A stretch of DNA of 64,000 bases from Sinotaia quadrata. Lineage: Eukaryota > Mollusca > Gastropoda > Architaenioglossa > Viviparidae. The stretch is taken from assembly GCA_028829895.1 (NCBI GenBank), contig CM054182.1:13970001-14034000 (forward strand), written 5' to 3'. Both the position numbers and the translations under genes were made by a program. Under the pieces are notes generated by a model. The model did no database searches and was not told the origin of the DNA. It worked only from the letters and a program-made list of their open reading frames with translations. Shown in pieces: positions 1-13,000 of the stretch (positions within the stretch are counted from its first letter, which is position 1; every line of letters begins with the position of its first letter).

Positions 1-845
1 TATACAGTCTTATATTCTAACACATAATTAAATAGATAAATGCCAATATAAATCGTTATCAGAGAACAGAAATGGTGTTATAGAGATTATAGCGATAATA
101 GTTTGTACATAACCTTGTCAAAAAGGTGCCTCAATGGTCTTTGCGCACTTTCGTCATAAAGTCACAATTTTATTGTTCAGAGTAGAATTGTCATTTCTTT
201 ACATTTCTCTTGCATGCTTTTGTACACTGATGAGCCGATATTCTCTTGAGACTAATCTGGGTGCTACTTCACTGTATTAGTTCCTTTAAGCAGAATAACA
301 ATTTGGCGATTTCCAGTAACTTCCTTGTACCAGAAATTCCACAACAGTAGTCGAGCATACATTGTCACCATACATCAACAGAATGCAGTGTATCCTTATA
401 CTTCCACACAGGAGGTAGAGGCTTCTCAAATCTACCATGGTCATAGTGGTTTATAAATCAGTAAAAACAGAAAGGCTGCTTCTTCCCTGTAATATATCAT
501 TTAATCAGAGAACAAACATTAAGTTTTCCAGTTTATTCATCCCTAACTCCATTCTTTCTTACGTTCAAGTCTCAACTTACAGTTTTCTGCAACACTATCA
601 GCCTGTTACATACATACAATACAGCATATTAAATACAACTTATTAATTTTATGAATGGGTTCACTAGAAACAATGTCAAGTATTTAGCATAGTACATACA
701 AGCATCATAGTTCACAATTTGTAGAAATAATATTCTACTCATAATACTTCTCTACATGCAAGTATAACATATCAATAGCAAACGCACAAAATATTTCTAA
801 GTCCATTCTCTCTTAATCAGTCAGTTAACTAACCATTAAGCTAAA
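1..845. repeat. LTR-like dispersed repeat, copy A (cut by window start)
   Basis: This stretch aligns by eye with 11760-12595 and, in its last half, with 57010-57450. Shared landmarks include the block around CTTATCAGAGAACAGAAAT, the phrase AACTCCATTCTTTCTTACRTTC, the block CTCAACTTACAG followed by TTCCTGCAA-like sequence, and the end GTTAACTNACCATTAAGCTAA. It carries no coding capacity that I can recognise. Its left end lies outside the window. Its right end is a truncation relative to the 11.4-12.9 kb copy and falls about 15 bp before the splice acceptor of the first visible WAPL exon. Confidence 0.75.
828..833 (+). promoter_or_regulatory. Candidate branch point inside the repeat
   Basis: ACTAAC is a near-ideal animal branch-point motif. 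Its branch A at 832 lies 28 nt before the acceptor AG at 859-860, the usual distance. The motif sits in repeat-derived sequence; the copy at 12.57 kb has ACTCAC at the same place. The role is inferred, not shown. Confidence 0.4.
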
Positions 846-860
846 TTTTCTGTTTTGCAG

Positions 861-1009
861 TATTTTACAACTTTGTCAGCACTGCCTGCCCTCTTGTGCA
901 CTAAAGGAAGAGATGGATGAGCGACAGTTAAAGGACCAGCCAGGCTGGACTTTGTTTACATGTATGCTTGCTATCCTTCGTGTACTTCTAAATATTACCC
1001 ATGACAACG
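861..1009 (+). CDS. WAPL: WAPL exon (first visible)
   Basis: The acceptor TTTTCTGTTTTGCAG ends at 860 and the donor is GTAAGC at 1010. The reading starts with base 861 as the last base of a split codon and runs [12 protein letters not shown] to [13 protein letters not shown]. The final G at 1009 begins the Glu codon finished in the next exon (phase 1). LLN(I/L)THDN is a hallmark of the WAPL domain. Confidence 0.9.
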
Positions 1010-4000
1010 GTAAGCCACATTTTTAGTCCGCATCCGTTTTTAATAGCTTGTAAGTTGTAAGTTTGTAAGTTTTTTCAGATTATAGTTTGGTACAACGGAT
1101 ATATACACACAATCATTGTTCATGGACATTTTCCATCATTTAATTTCTATGCAATTCATTTCTAACTCATTCACTCACTCAAATTCATTTCTTGTCCCTT
1201 CTTTTTGTGTGTATTTATTTTTCTGCAGGTTGTCTTTTATTCATTTCTCAGTGGTTTGCCATCATTTATTTATTCACATTCATCTCTGGCTTGTCCATGT
1301 GCGTTCATTTGTCAGGTAGTTCATTACATTGCATGCATTCATTTCTCAGGTAGTTCATTACATTGCATGCATTCATTTCTCAGGTAGTTCATTACATTGC
1401 GTGCATTCATTTCTCTGGTAGTTCATTACATTGTGTGCATTCATTTCTCTGGTAGTTCACCACATTGTGTGCATTCATTTCTCACATAGTTCGCCACATT
1501 GTGTGCATTCATTTCTCTGGTAGTTCATTACATTGTGTGCATTCATTCCTCAGGTAGTTCATTACATTGTGTGCATTCATTTCTCAGGTAGTTCATTATA
1601 TTGTGTCTGCATTCATTTGTCAGGTAATTCATCAAATCATCTGCATTCATTTCTCAGGTAATTTATCACATGTATGCATTAATTTCTCAGTAGTTCTTTA
1701 TATTGTGTGGTTGGTCCCATTATGTGTACATTAATCTCTCAGTGATTTGTCCAATCATTAATTTCTTTGTTGTTTGTCCTTTCGTGTGTGTATTCATTTC
1801 TTTGTTGTTTGTCCTGTTGTTGTAATCCAAAAGAAAAAAATGTCTGTTGTAGAATTTGGCAGTACTAAAGTTGGAGAAGAGGCTGGACTATTGAACTCCA
1901 TTCTTGTTTGTGTACTCAGTACTCAGTGGTTTGTCCCATCTGACTATCGCTTTGACATCCTTGTTTTGGTGAGTTTTTTACATTACTGACTTACTGGTCT
2001 TTGTGAGTTCTGTAAACTAGGTGTAATATCATTTCTCCCTTGTTATTTTCATATAATATTAATATAATTTAGATGATTTCAAGAGCAATTTCATATTCCT
2101 ACCTATAAGATTTATTAATCCGAAACAAAGTAGTGTTACCAGATCAATATTTGCTCTGATCAATATATAGATATGTCAGATTTGGCCATCACACTAATCC
2201 CTGTACCTCAGATCCAAGAATGTACACTTAAATATTTACTGGTTTTTATTATATCATTTATATGCCCCCTTCCATATATTCTGTGATCTACTATTCAGTA
2301 TAATACATAAAGAACTTGTATGTTTAAGAAAAATAACAATTTTTTAATAATAGGAAGTTATAAATCATGCACAATATGTATAACAAAATAAATATGTTAA
2401 ACATTCATATTATAAAATAAATTCTCAGTCATAAGGATTAGCCATAATGCAAATACTTCCTTTAGTTCCAATAATTTGCAGTTTTAAAAAAATGTTATGT
2501 TTCTGGTTAGAAATTCATGGTATAACCTTGAAAAGGAAAAAAAACATAGATTACTACATAAAGTGAATAGTTTTTTCTTAGAGTTTTTTCTAGAGAGAAT
2601 AATTTCTTATTCAAGATAACATCTACTAAAAATCAGTGCAGGTAAATTTAGCATAAACAATTCAAGGTAATTAAGTCATAACTATTCATGTAAAAAACAT
2701 ACATTAAAACATAGAAAAGAATACAAGACATAGAGAAAACTGTTCACCTTAGTTTTTGCTGCAGCTGAGTTTATCTTTTACTGGATTAAAGATATTTTTG
2801 TCACAGTCAAATGAGAAATATTTTTTAAAAAATATAATCTAGATGAATATGCTGTACTATTTGTTCACTCCCAGTGACTTTAAGACAGCCATTTTAATGA
2901 ATTTCATTGTTCACAGTGCCATTAAGAAAACAACTCTGTTGCTTTCAAATAAAATAGCACATTGCTTTGCTGTTTCACTTAATTTAAACTTTTAAAAATA
3001 TATTTTTATTATTATCATTTGTTAGATTTTTTTAAAATATAATTTTCCAAGAAATGCACTGAAGCAGGGATATTTTATTTTTATTGATTTTTAAATTTTG
3101 AGTAACTTTTATAACTATTATTAATTGATTATGACTCGTTTTGTTGGTGTTCTTGCAGTTCAAAAATGATAACTCATTTATGCTCTTACTTCATAAAAAC
3201 CACCATCGTAGGGTGTCATATTGACCACTCAGTAAGCAGCTGCTTTGATTTAAATGAGCATCATTGAGAAAGCTGCACTCAAGTAAAGAGTTAATAAATT
3301 TATTGTTTCTCTTCAACAATACCAACAACATTTTAACTTTAATATCTCCCTGCAATGTGCCAGTTATCTAATAATATTTTAACTTTGAATATCTCCCTAT
3401 TTCTCGTATCTGGCAACTGTTTAAATTGTAATGAATTGCTATAACAAACATCTTCAACCCTTTTAGTTTTTTGTGATTTGTTTTTTATAGGTTTATTTTT
3501 TTATCTGTCTACAAAACAAATCTTCAGTCTTGTTAGTTTTTGAAATGACTCATTTTATTTCTGACGATTTTCTATCCCCCTACAACATGTCTGCTATCTA
3601 ACAAATTTGTCACATTTATTGTCTTCCTAAATCCTGTCTATTATCTAACAGCTGTTTAACTTTTAATGTCTGTTATTTTTTAAGTGACTCTTTATTTGAC
3701 AGTTATTAAAGCACAGCTTATGAAAAGACATTGGATATTTTTGTTTTACAAAATGTGGCCAACACACTGCCCCAGTTCCCACTTGAGTGTTTCCATTTTT
3801 AAATCTGTACTAGTATGTGATCACATACAGATGTTTCAGAAATAAAGCTTTTTATTACTAACATCAGTTAAGAACACACAACTGACAGATATTTCAGAAA
3901 TAAAGACTATTATTATTGACACCAGATGATAAATACACAATTGACAGATATTTCAGAAATAAAGACTATTATTATTGACACCAGTTGATAAATATACAAT

Positions 4001-7000
4001 TGACAGATATTTCAGAAATAAAGACTATTATTATTGACACCAGATGATAAATACACAATTGACAGATATTTCAGAAATAAAGACTATTATTATTGACACC
4101 AGTTGATAAATATACAATTGACAGATATTTCAGAAATAAAGACTATTATTATTGACACCAGATGATAAATACACAATTGACAGATATTTCAGAAATAAAG
4201 ACTATTATTATTGACACCAGTTGATAAATATACAATTGACAGATACTGCAGAAATACAGCTTGACTTCAATTAACATACAATTGACAAATGTTTCAGAAT
4301 CAAAAATTATTATTACTGCTATGAATTAGTGAACCTAAAATTGATATCTTATTTAATTTAGAGTTTGGGTTTGCTGGTCAACCTAATGGAGCATTGTGCT
4401 GTCAATCGACATCGCTTGGCAGAAGCTCAGGTTGAAGGTCGCATGCATGAAGACATTTTACCCTCTCAGGTGGATGCTGTCCAAGCACTTGTACAGGTAC
4501 AATTTAGAAATGTTTGAAATCCCTATAGGGATTTTAAAAAAATAAATAACATTTGAAAATGCAGTGGTAAAAATTATTTTTAAAAATAAAATATGTGTAC
4601 TTGTATGAGTAAAATTTAATTTTAAAAAAAGTCATATTTACTTGTACAGATAAAATTTAAAATGTTTGCACATGCACTTGCATAGGTACACATTTTAAAA
4701 GTTTGAAAGTTAAACCAACCATGAGAATTGTATGACCCTCATGATACTTGGTACAACCCTGTTGAATACATGTTTCAATTTTTAAAAAAAATTAAAATAA
4801 CAACTGGTTGTTTTGGCGAGAAAGTGATCAGTATCGGAATACAATGAATCATACTGAGCAAAGAACCTAACAGGAATTAATTATTAATATTAATAATACT
4901 CTCGAGTACGCTAACCTATGTTTTGGGAGAAAATGGCATTATGATGGCACAGACATTAGCCATCATAGGGAGACATGATGACACCAAATCGCACTATAAA
5001 TGGAATTGGCACTGGTTGGAGAAAGTTCTGAATGTGAAGTTGGAGACATCACCAGGCGATAGCAAATCACCGATTGAAGCCGAAGTGAGGTATGGCGGTA
5101 TATACAGTGGCTGCATGTGTTTTTTGGCACAGCTGCAAATCTTGTGTCAATATGTGATAGAGAAAGCTTCAAGTTGGGAGTCTGCAGATACAATGTGGAC
5201 AGGAGCCTCAACAGTTCAAATTCCAATATCCAGAGTGGTGAATGGTGGACTGTAGTGCCTTCTGACATGTATTCATTTCTGACCGAGCTGCTAAAGGGAT
5301 TCTAAGCTGTGTTCATAGCACATTTTACTGTTTCATTTTCAATTACATATTCTTTTCAGTTGTTTTTGCCTGTGCTGTTTTCATTTATGATTACATGTTC
5401 TGTTTCAGTTGTTTTTACAACGCGAAGCTGCTGCACGACAAATGGAAGAAGCGCTAGACACCCCTAGTATGGAGAACGACTCTCCCAACAAGAGTGGAGA
5501 ATGGTGTGAATCAGATTCTGGCATCCAGTGGATTACCAAGTCTGCTGAAAAGGTCAAGGCTGCAGAGGCGGCAGAAAAAGCCAACAAGACCATTCAGAGC
5601 CCCAACAAAGGTGTACATGAAGGCATTGAAGGAAAGGGAGCCACAGAGAGACCGATTGATGGGGCCAGTATTTTGGAGGATGAGGAGACTTTCACCAAAG
5701 GTTTTAATATTTTGATCATCTAATTCATCTCTTTCTATTCCTCATATTTAAACTCCATTTTAATTTTAGTCCTCTAACTTTCTCAGTTTATTTTTATATT
5801 GTAATGTTTGATGAAGTTTCCCTTTGTTGTAGATTTTAAAAATGCAGTTTTGTTTCTTCCTGCTGCTGTTCACTAGTTGATTACAAATGTATCAGTTATT
5901 GTTGAAGTATATTTTGACTCACTTATGTATCCATAACACATGGGCAAGATTTTTCTCTGCTCATTAGCTATTTGCAACTATATCATTAATTTATTGTCTA
6001 ATTATATTTTAACTAATAAAATGTGAACAGGGTATTTGTTCATTATCTGATTGCATTTGTGTTTTAACTGATAATTTTCTTCCATGAAGAGCAGAATTAT
6101 CACAAAATGTTTGAGTGTTGAAAGCTTTAGATCCCATTAATGGCAAGCAGATATCTCTGTCCATCAGTCACATATCTCATTCTAATCATTAAATCTTATT
6201 CGTCTTGCTGTAGGCATTTTTACATCATGTTGTAATTAGCTTAGTAGTCAGGGTACATGTCTTTTCTCAGGTGTTTAAAATTGTCTTAGTATTACATGTA
6301 TATGTACTGGTCTATTAATTCTCAGGTAATTGTAATTAGCTTAGTACTGGATGTAAACACACTAATCCTATCTCTGGTGATTGAAATTAGTTTAATAATA
6401 GATGTAAGCATGCAGGTCTTTTAATTTTCAGGTGTGATGCAGAATTGAGATAAATGCTTACAAATAGATCTTTACAATAAGAGATTACCGTTTATCATAC
6501 ATAACAGAAAAAACAGATTGGCATCAGTACAAACACTGTCTCAGGAAAGAGCAGTAGAAAGTGTACAATTTATTTTCAGTTCACATCAAACTCCATAGAG
6601 TGATAATTCCATAATATTCTTATCAGTGGAAACAAATTCTAAAATGCTGAAGAAAATGGTATTTTTTTACAGAATTATATAATAAATATTTGATTAAACA
6701 ATTACCTTCAATTTTATTTGTTTTTAAATTGTTTATTTGTAAATACACAGTTGTGGGGGAACATTTTTCCTCTTTTTTTAATGGACTAATAATAATTTAG
6801 TTTACAAACCCATGCATGTTGATCTGTATTCTTAAAGTATGCTACCTCAAAATGCAAATTTTACTTTATTGGCCGTGACACTCTGGATGATCAATTTTCA
6901 AAGGAATGCTAAAGTATCTTCTTCGCCAGAGTTTAACATTAATAAAGTTAAGAAAAAAACAGTGACTTCAAAAAATGAAGCATGAATCTTTATTTACCTA

Positions 7001-10000
7001 TAAATATGCTAAATGTTAAATGTGAAGAAAACTGTTGTATGGTAAAGTTTAGCAAATTTGTGTGCATTTTTTCCCTTTTTTCCATATAGATTTAATTTAT
7101 TGAAGTGTTAAGTTTACATTTACTTAAAATCCAGCACCACAATTGTACAAGGTTGGTAGAAATGATGTCCAATATTCTAATGCTTTTGAAATATTGCATT
7201 TTAAAATTATTTTCTAAATTAGACATAAATATAAATCATATTTTATATATACTGTTTATAACAGAAGTGATATGATTTTGCACAGATACAAAGTATATTT
7301 TATAAACGTTCTGTTTATAATATATAAAATACCTGATAGGACTTTGTTTGATTCTAGCACTGTACATATATATATATAATATACTGTTTGTAAGATAACT
7401 ATGACTGATTCTAAAACAAAACAACATACTTTTTGTAACATGCTATGTTGATGTGACTTCGTTTGAATTGCAGCACTGCACAAAGCTGGCAAGCATATGG
7501 AAAACAGCATTGTTGCGTCTTATGTGGGCTTGCTGCTTGGCTGCCTCATTCAAGATAATCGGGTCAGATTTCTTATTGTTTATTCAAGAACCTGATAAAT
7601 TCAAATATACATGCACAATATGCATACATATACACTCTTGCTTAGACATTTGCTGTCACAAAGAGCAAGCTAATTTGGAAGAGATAAATAGGCATACACA
7701 TACAGGCTGCTGATTTTAAGCAGGTTAATTAGCTAACTCATAATGAAAACTGATTTTAAACAAAAAATTCTCTTAATTCGTAAAGAAAGCTTATTTGAAA
7801 CAGACAGATGTGCATGCACAATAAGGACAGATACTTATTTTAAACTGACACATTTCTGTTAATAACATAAAGGATCCTTATTTTAAACAGGCAATTATAT
7901 TAACATATAAAACACAATGATTTTAAACAGGCAATTGTGTTAGCACATAAAAGACGCTGATTGTAAACAGGCAATTTTGCTAACATATAAATAGTGCTAA
8001 TTTTAATTAGATACATTTATTAAATCATTAATGGAACTGGTTTTAAACAAATAAATTAGCTGACATATTAAGGACACTGATTTTGAACAGACAGTTTGCT
8101 AACATGTGAAGGATGCTGATTTTAAAAAAATAAATATTCATACAAGGACAATGATTTTAAATAAACAAATCAGTCAAATTCTTACTGCTGACACAAAAGT
8201 TCTATGGGAATAAGTTCTCTGTGTCACTTCTAATTTACACTCAGATGTAGTGACACTACATTATTTAATAATCACCGTTCTTTGAAAGATAAATACTAGT
8301 ATTTATGTTCAAAATTTATGCCAAGTCATGTGTAGTCTTTGTTCATGTCTTTATTGTTGTCTTGAGTCTTATATAGTCTTCATTCACCATCTTCATTGTT
8401 GTCTCAAGTCTTGTATAGTCTTTGTTCATGTCTTTATTGTTGTCTTGAGTTTTATATAGTCTTCATTCACCATCTTCTTTGTTGTCTCAAGTAATGTATA
8501 GTCTTTGTTCACCATCTTCATTGTTGTCTCAAGTAATGTATAGTCTTTGTTCACCATCTTCATTGTTGTCTCAAGTAATGTATAGTCTTCATTCACCATC
8601 TTCGTTGTTGTCTTGAGTAATGTATAATCTTCATTCACCATTTTCATTGTTGTCTCAAGTAATGTATAGTCTTCATTCACCTTCTTCATTGTTGTCTCAA
8701 GTAATGTATAGTCTTCATTCACCTTCTTCATTGTTGTCTCATGTCTTGTATAGTCTTTGTTCACCATTTTCATTGTTGTCTCAAGTAATGTATAGTCTTC
8801 ATTCACCATCTTCATTGTTGTCTCAAGTAATGTATAGTCTTCATTCACCATCTTCATTGTTGTCTCAAGTAATGTATAGTCTTCATTCACCATCTTCGTT
8901 GTTGTCTCAAGTAATGTATAATCTTCATTCACCATCTTCATTGTTGTCTCAAGTAATGTATAGTCTTCATTCACCTTCTTCATTGTTGTCTCAAGTAATG
9001 TATAATCTTCATTCACCTTCTTCATTGTTGTCTCATGACTTGTATAGTCTTTGTTCACCATTTTCATTGTTGTCTCAAGTAATGTATAGTCTTCATTCAC
9101 CATCTTCATTGTTGTCTCAAGTAATGTATAGTCTTCATTCACCATCTTCATTGTTGTCTCAAGTAATGTATAGTCTTCATTCACCATCTTCATTGTTGTC
9201 TCAAGTAATGTATAGTCTTCATTCACCTTCTTCATTGTTGTCTCATGTCTTGTATAGTCTTTGTTACCATCCCCATTGTTGTCTCATGTCTTGTATAGTC
9301 TTTGTTACCATCCCCATCGTTGTCTCAAGTCTTGTGTAACCTTCTTTTACCGTCTCCACTGTTGTCTCAAGTCATGCATAGTCTTTGATCAGATCTTGTA
9401 TAGCCTTCGTTCACCTTCAGCATTGTTCTTTTATGTCTTATGTAGTCAGATAGAGAAAAGAACTATAACAATTGATAAATAATAGCGCTCGAAACTGTAA
9501 ATTTGTTAAATTGATTTGCGTGCAAGCATACAAATACGCACGCACGTAGGCATGCACATGTGCGCGAAGAGCTGCTTTAAAAACTAAGTCATACAAGCTT
9601 AATAGATTAATAAAATGTTATACAACCTTGATTGATAGAATGATAAAATATTATATAAACTTGATAAAATGATAAAATATTATATAAACTTGATAGAATA
9701 CTACAGTGTCATACAAACATTTCAGAATAATAAAATCTGTAAATGTACTGTTGTTCATCATGGCTGATCACATTGAAGAAAGTTGTTTTATTCTTCTCTT
9801 TCCAGAAATATGTGGATGCTGTTAAAGAACACTTGCCAGATGGTAGCTTTGAATCAATGATCAAAATCTTAAAAAAGTTTCTTGGTTTCATGAATTTAAC
9901 TGTGAGTTCTTTTTTTTCTTTTAATTTTTCTGTTCCTTTTGCATTAGTACACATTTCAGTCTTTATAAATGGATTTTATTCTCACTTCATATTAGTTATA

Positions 10001-13000
10001 ATGTTAGATAGCAAAAAATAAAATATTTTCTACCATTTTTATATTGGTTTTACATATTTAAATAAATATTTACTTTTGAAATATTTTATACAGCTGATAT
10101 TAATGCAGATTTCACAAAGATATATATTCAGTTATATTGGCTCATGCAGTTAATGTTACATTATTTAATATCATACATATGTTCAGAATTTTGAGTGATT
10201 TAAATAAATTGCAGTTTTTCATGAAATCAAAAACATTGACATCTAATGGAGCCATAATGTGGCGGAGAAAGGGCATTTTTTGTCAAGATTTTTTCCTCCC
10301 TCAGATTGACATTTTTGGCATTATTGTGCAAGAGAACTTCAATATTTATTTCTGGGGTCAAACTAGCTTTCTTTGCATCAGGAGTTTCTGAAGGACAGTG
10401 ATAGATGCCTTGACCTTGCCACTCTTTTAACCAGAATCACCCCTTCACATATTCAAAAATACAGTAGAATCTCCTTCCTTGCTGAGGGAAGTTTTGTTTT
10501 TGTTTGGTTGGACGTTTTTTTTTGTTTTGTTATTTTGTTGGGAGCTCCTAGTTCAAAATGAGACAGAATGGAATGCCTTCGTTTGTGAATTTGAACTGGG
10601 AATGAAGTATAGATCACAAGTTTGACTTGGAATGATGCATGGAGTGATCAGTTTGTTTGGAAATGGGACATGAAGTCATCAGTTTGATTGGAAATGGGAC
10701 ATGAAGTCATCAGTTTGATTGGAAATGGGGCATGAAGTCAACAGTTTGGCTGAAAATAATGCTTGAAGTGATCATTTTAGCTGGCAATGGGGCATAGAGT
10801 GATCAGCGTGACTGGGAATAAGACATGGAGTGATCCGTTAGACTGGGAATAAAGCATGAAGTGATCCGTTTGGCAATGGGGCTTGGTTAAGCTGTCAGTA
10901 TTACAGAATACTATATGATAACATATGTAAGCTGTCAGTATTCCAAAATACTATTAATAATATAGGTGAGCTGTAAGTAGTATTACAAAATACTCTTAAT
11001 AATATAGGTGAGCTGTAAGTAATATTACAAAATACTATGAATAATATAGGTGAGCTGTAAGTACAGTATTACAAAATACTGTTTGATAAGTAAGCTGAAT
11101 TACAGAATAATATTTGATAACATAGGTAAGCTGTCAGTATTATAAAATACTATTTGGTAACTTAGGTAGGCTATCAGTATTACAGAATATTATATGATAA
11201 CATATGTAAGCTGTCAGTATTCTGAAATACTACTTTTTATTTGATAACATAGTTAAGCTGTCAATATTACAGAATATCATTTGATAAGCTGTCAGTATTA
11301 TTGAATACTATTTGATAATGTACATAAGCTTTCACTATTACAGAATTCGATATTATAGGTAAGTGTGATGCCAGCACCACTTAGTTAATGATTATTATTA
11401 TTATTTATTAATTAATCATTCATAACTTATTACAAGTGATGAGAATCATAATCATAATAATTTATTAATAATTCTCTAGCAGACACCACTCATCTCTCTC
11501 ACCTGATGGATATGCTTGTGTTGTAAACATTTTCTCTCTTCCCCAACATTAGAAGACAAATCCGTTTTTAATCTATATTTAGTGAGCCCCCCCCCCCCAT
11601 CCACCCACTTTGTTCTCCAACATAAGATTATTAATATGTGTAAGAAGGTCAATAAATTTATTAAATCAACAATCAAATAAACATATAACAAGTACAATGA
11701 AAAAAGATTACTTGACAACAATATTTCCACAAAACCATGTTTGCATAATTTCTACACTGTCTTATATCCTAAAGTACAATTCAACAATAGTGTCAATACA
11801 AATCCCAGGATAGTCCTTATCAGAGAACAGAAATTGAGTTATTAGAGATAGCGATAATAGGTTTTACATAAACTGAATTAAATGCTGTCTTTTTGCACGC
11901 TTTTTCGTATCAAAGTCACAAATGTATTGTCAGTGTCAACATGTGTCTCCCTCTGCACACGTTGAAAACACTGACATGCTGTTATTCTCTCGATGCCAAC
12001 TTGGACATCCTCTTTTGCTGTGTCATTTCCTTCAAGCAGAACAACAATTGTGACAAGTTCTAGTAACTTCACTGTATCAGAAATTGCATGATGTAATCAG
12101 CATACTTTGCCATGATATTGCAAAGGGGTGTAGTGTATCCTTTTACACTTACACACACTGCTTCCTGCCTCTACCACCATCAGTCGTAGCAGTTTACAGT
12201 CAGTGAATCAGGAAATTCAAATAACACAAAGAGAGAAAGGTTGGTTTACCCTGAAAAATATAATCAGGAAGCAAACCTAAGTTTCATGTTTTTTACTTTA
12301 TAACTCCATTCTTTATTACATTCCAGTCTCAACTTACAGTTTCCTGCAATGGTATTTATTAGCCTGATACATGTAAATAGCAAAATAAATACAGCTTATC
12401 AAAACAATGTCAAGTGTTAGCACACTACATATGAGCAGCTTGGTACAAACATTTGTAGAAATAACACATAATCACATACTCACATAATACATCTCTACAT
12501 AAAGCACAAGTATAATATATCAATAGCAAAAGTGCATGAAATATTTCAAAGTCCGTTCTCTCTCAACCAGTCAGTTAACTCACCATTAAGCTAACAGCCG
12601 CCTTTCAATACCGGACTTCTTAGCCACTTCAGATTCAAGTGATCAGACAATAGATTTCTCTACAGGGGTAAACTTTTAGATCTCAGCCCTCAGACTGGTC
12701 TCATTTTGATAAATCATAACCAATGGGTAATAAAAACTACACACCCAATTGAACTAGTTTGCATTACATAGGCAATTTCTATCATATTCTTAACTCGGGT
12801 TGTTTACTTTCAACTCTGACACAAAAATACCGTCATAAGGAGTGCCCAAGGTCAGGTTACTCTAACTTAACTTAACAGTTTATTAAATAACAATTAAATT
12901 GTAAAATATGAATAGGCAAATTTACTCTGCCACAGTAAGCTGTCAGTGTTACAGAATACTATTTGATAGCATAAGTTCACTGTCACTGTTACAGGATACT

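Noticed and set aside
8426..9235. 269-codon minus-strand frame with [14 protein letters not shown] repeats
   Set aside because: It lies inside a WAPL intron, is pure tandem repeat, and the opposite strand is equally open.
10463..10485. CAGTAGAATCTCCTTCC as a second pogo-type element end
   Set aside because: No partner inverted end was found within 1.5 kb on either side. It is mentioned only as a possible lone end.
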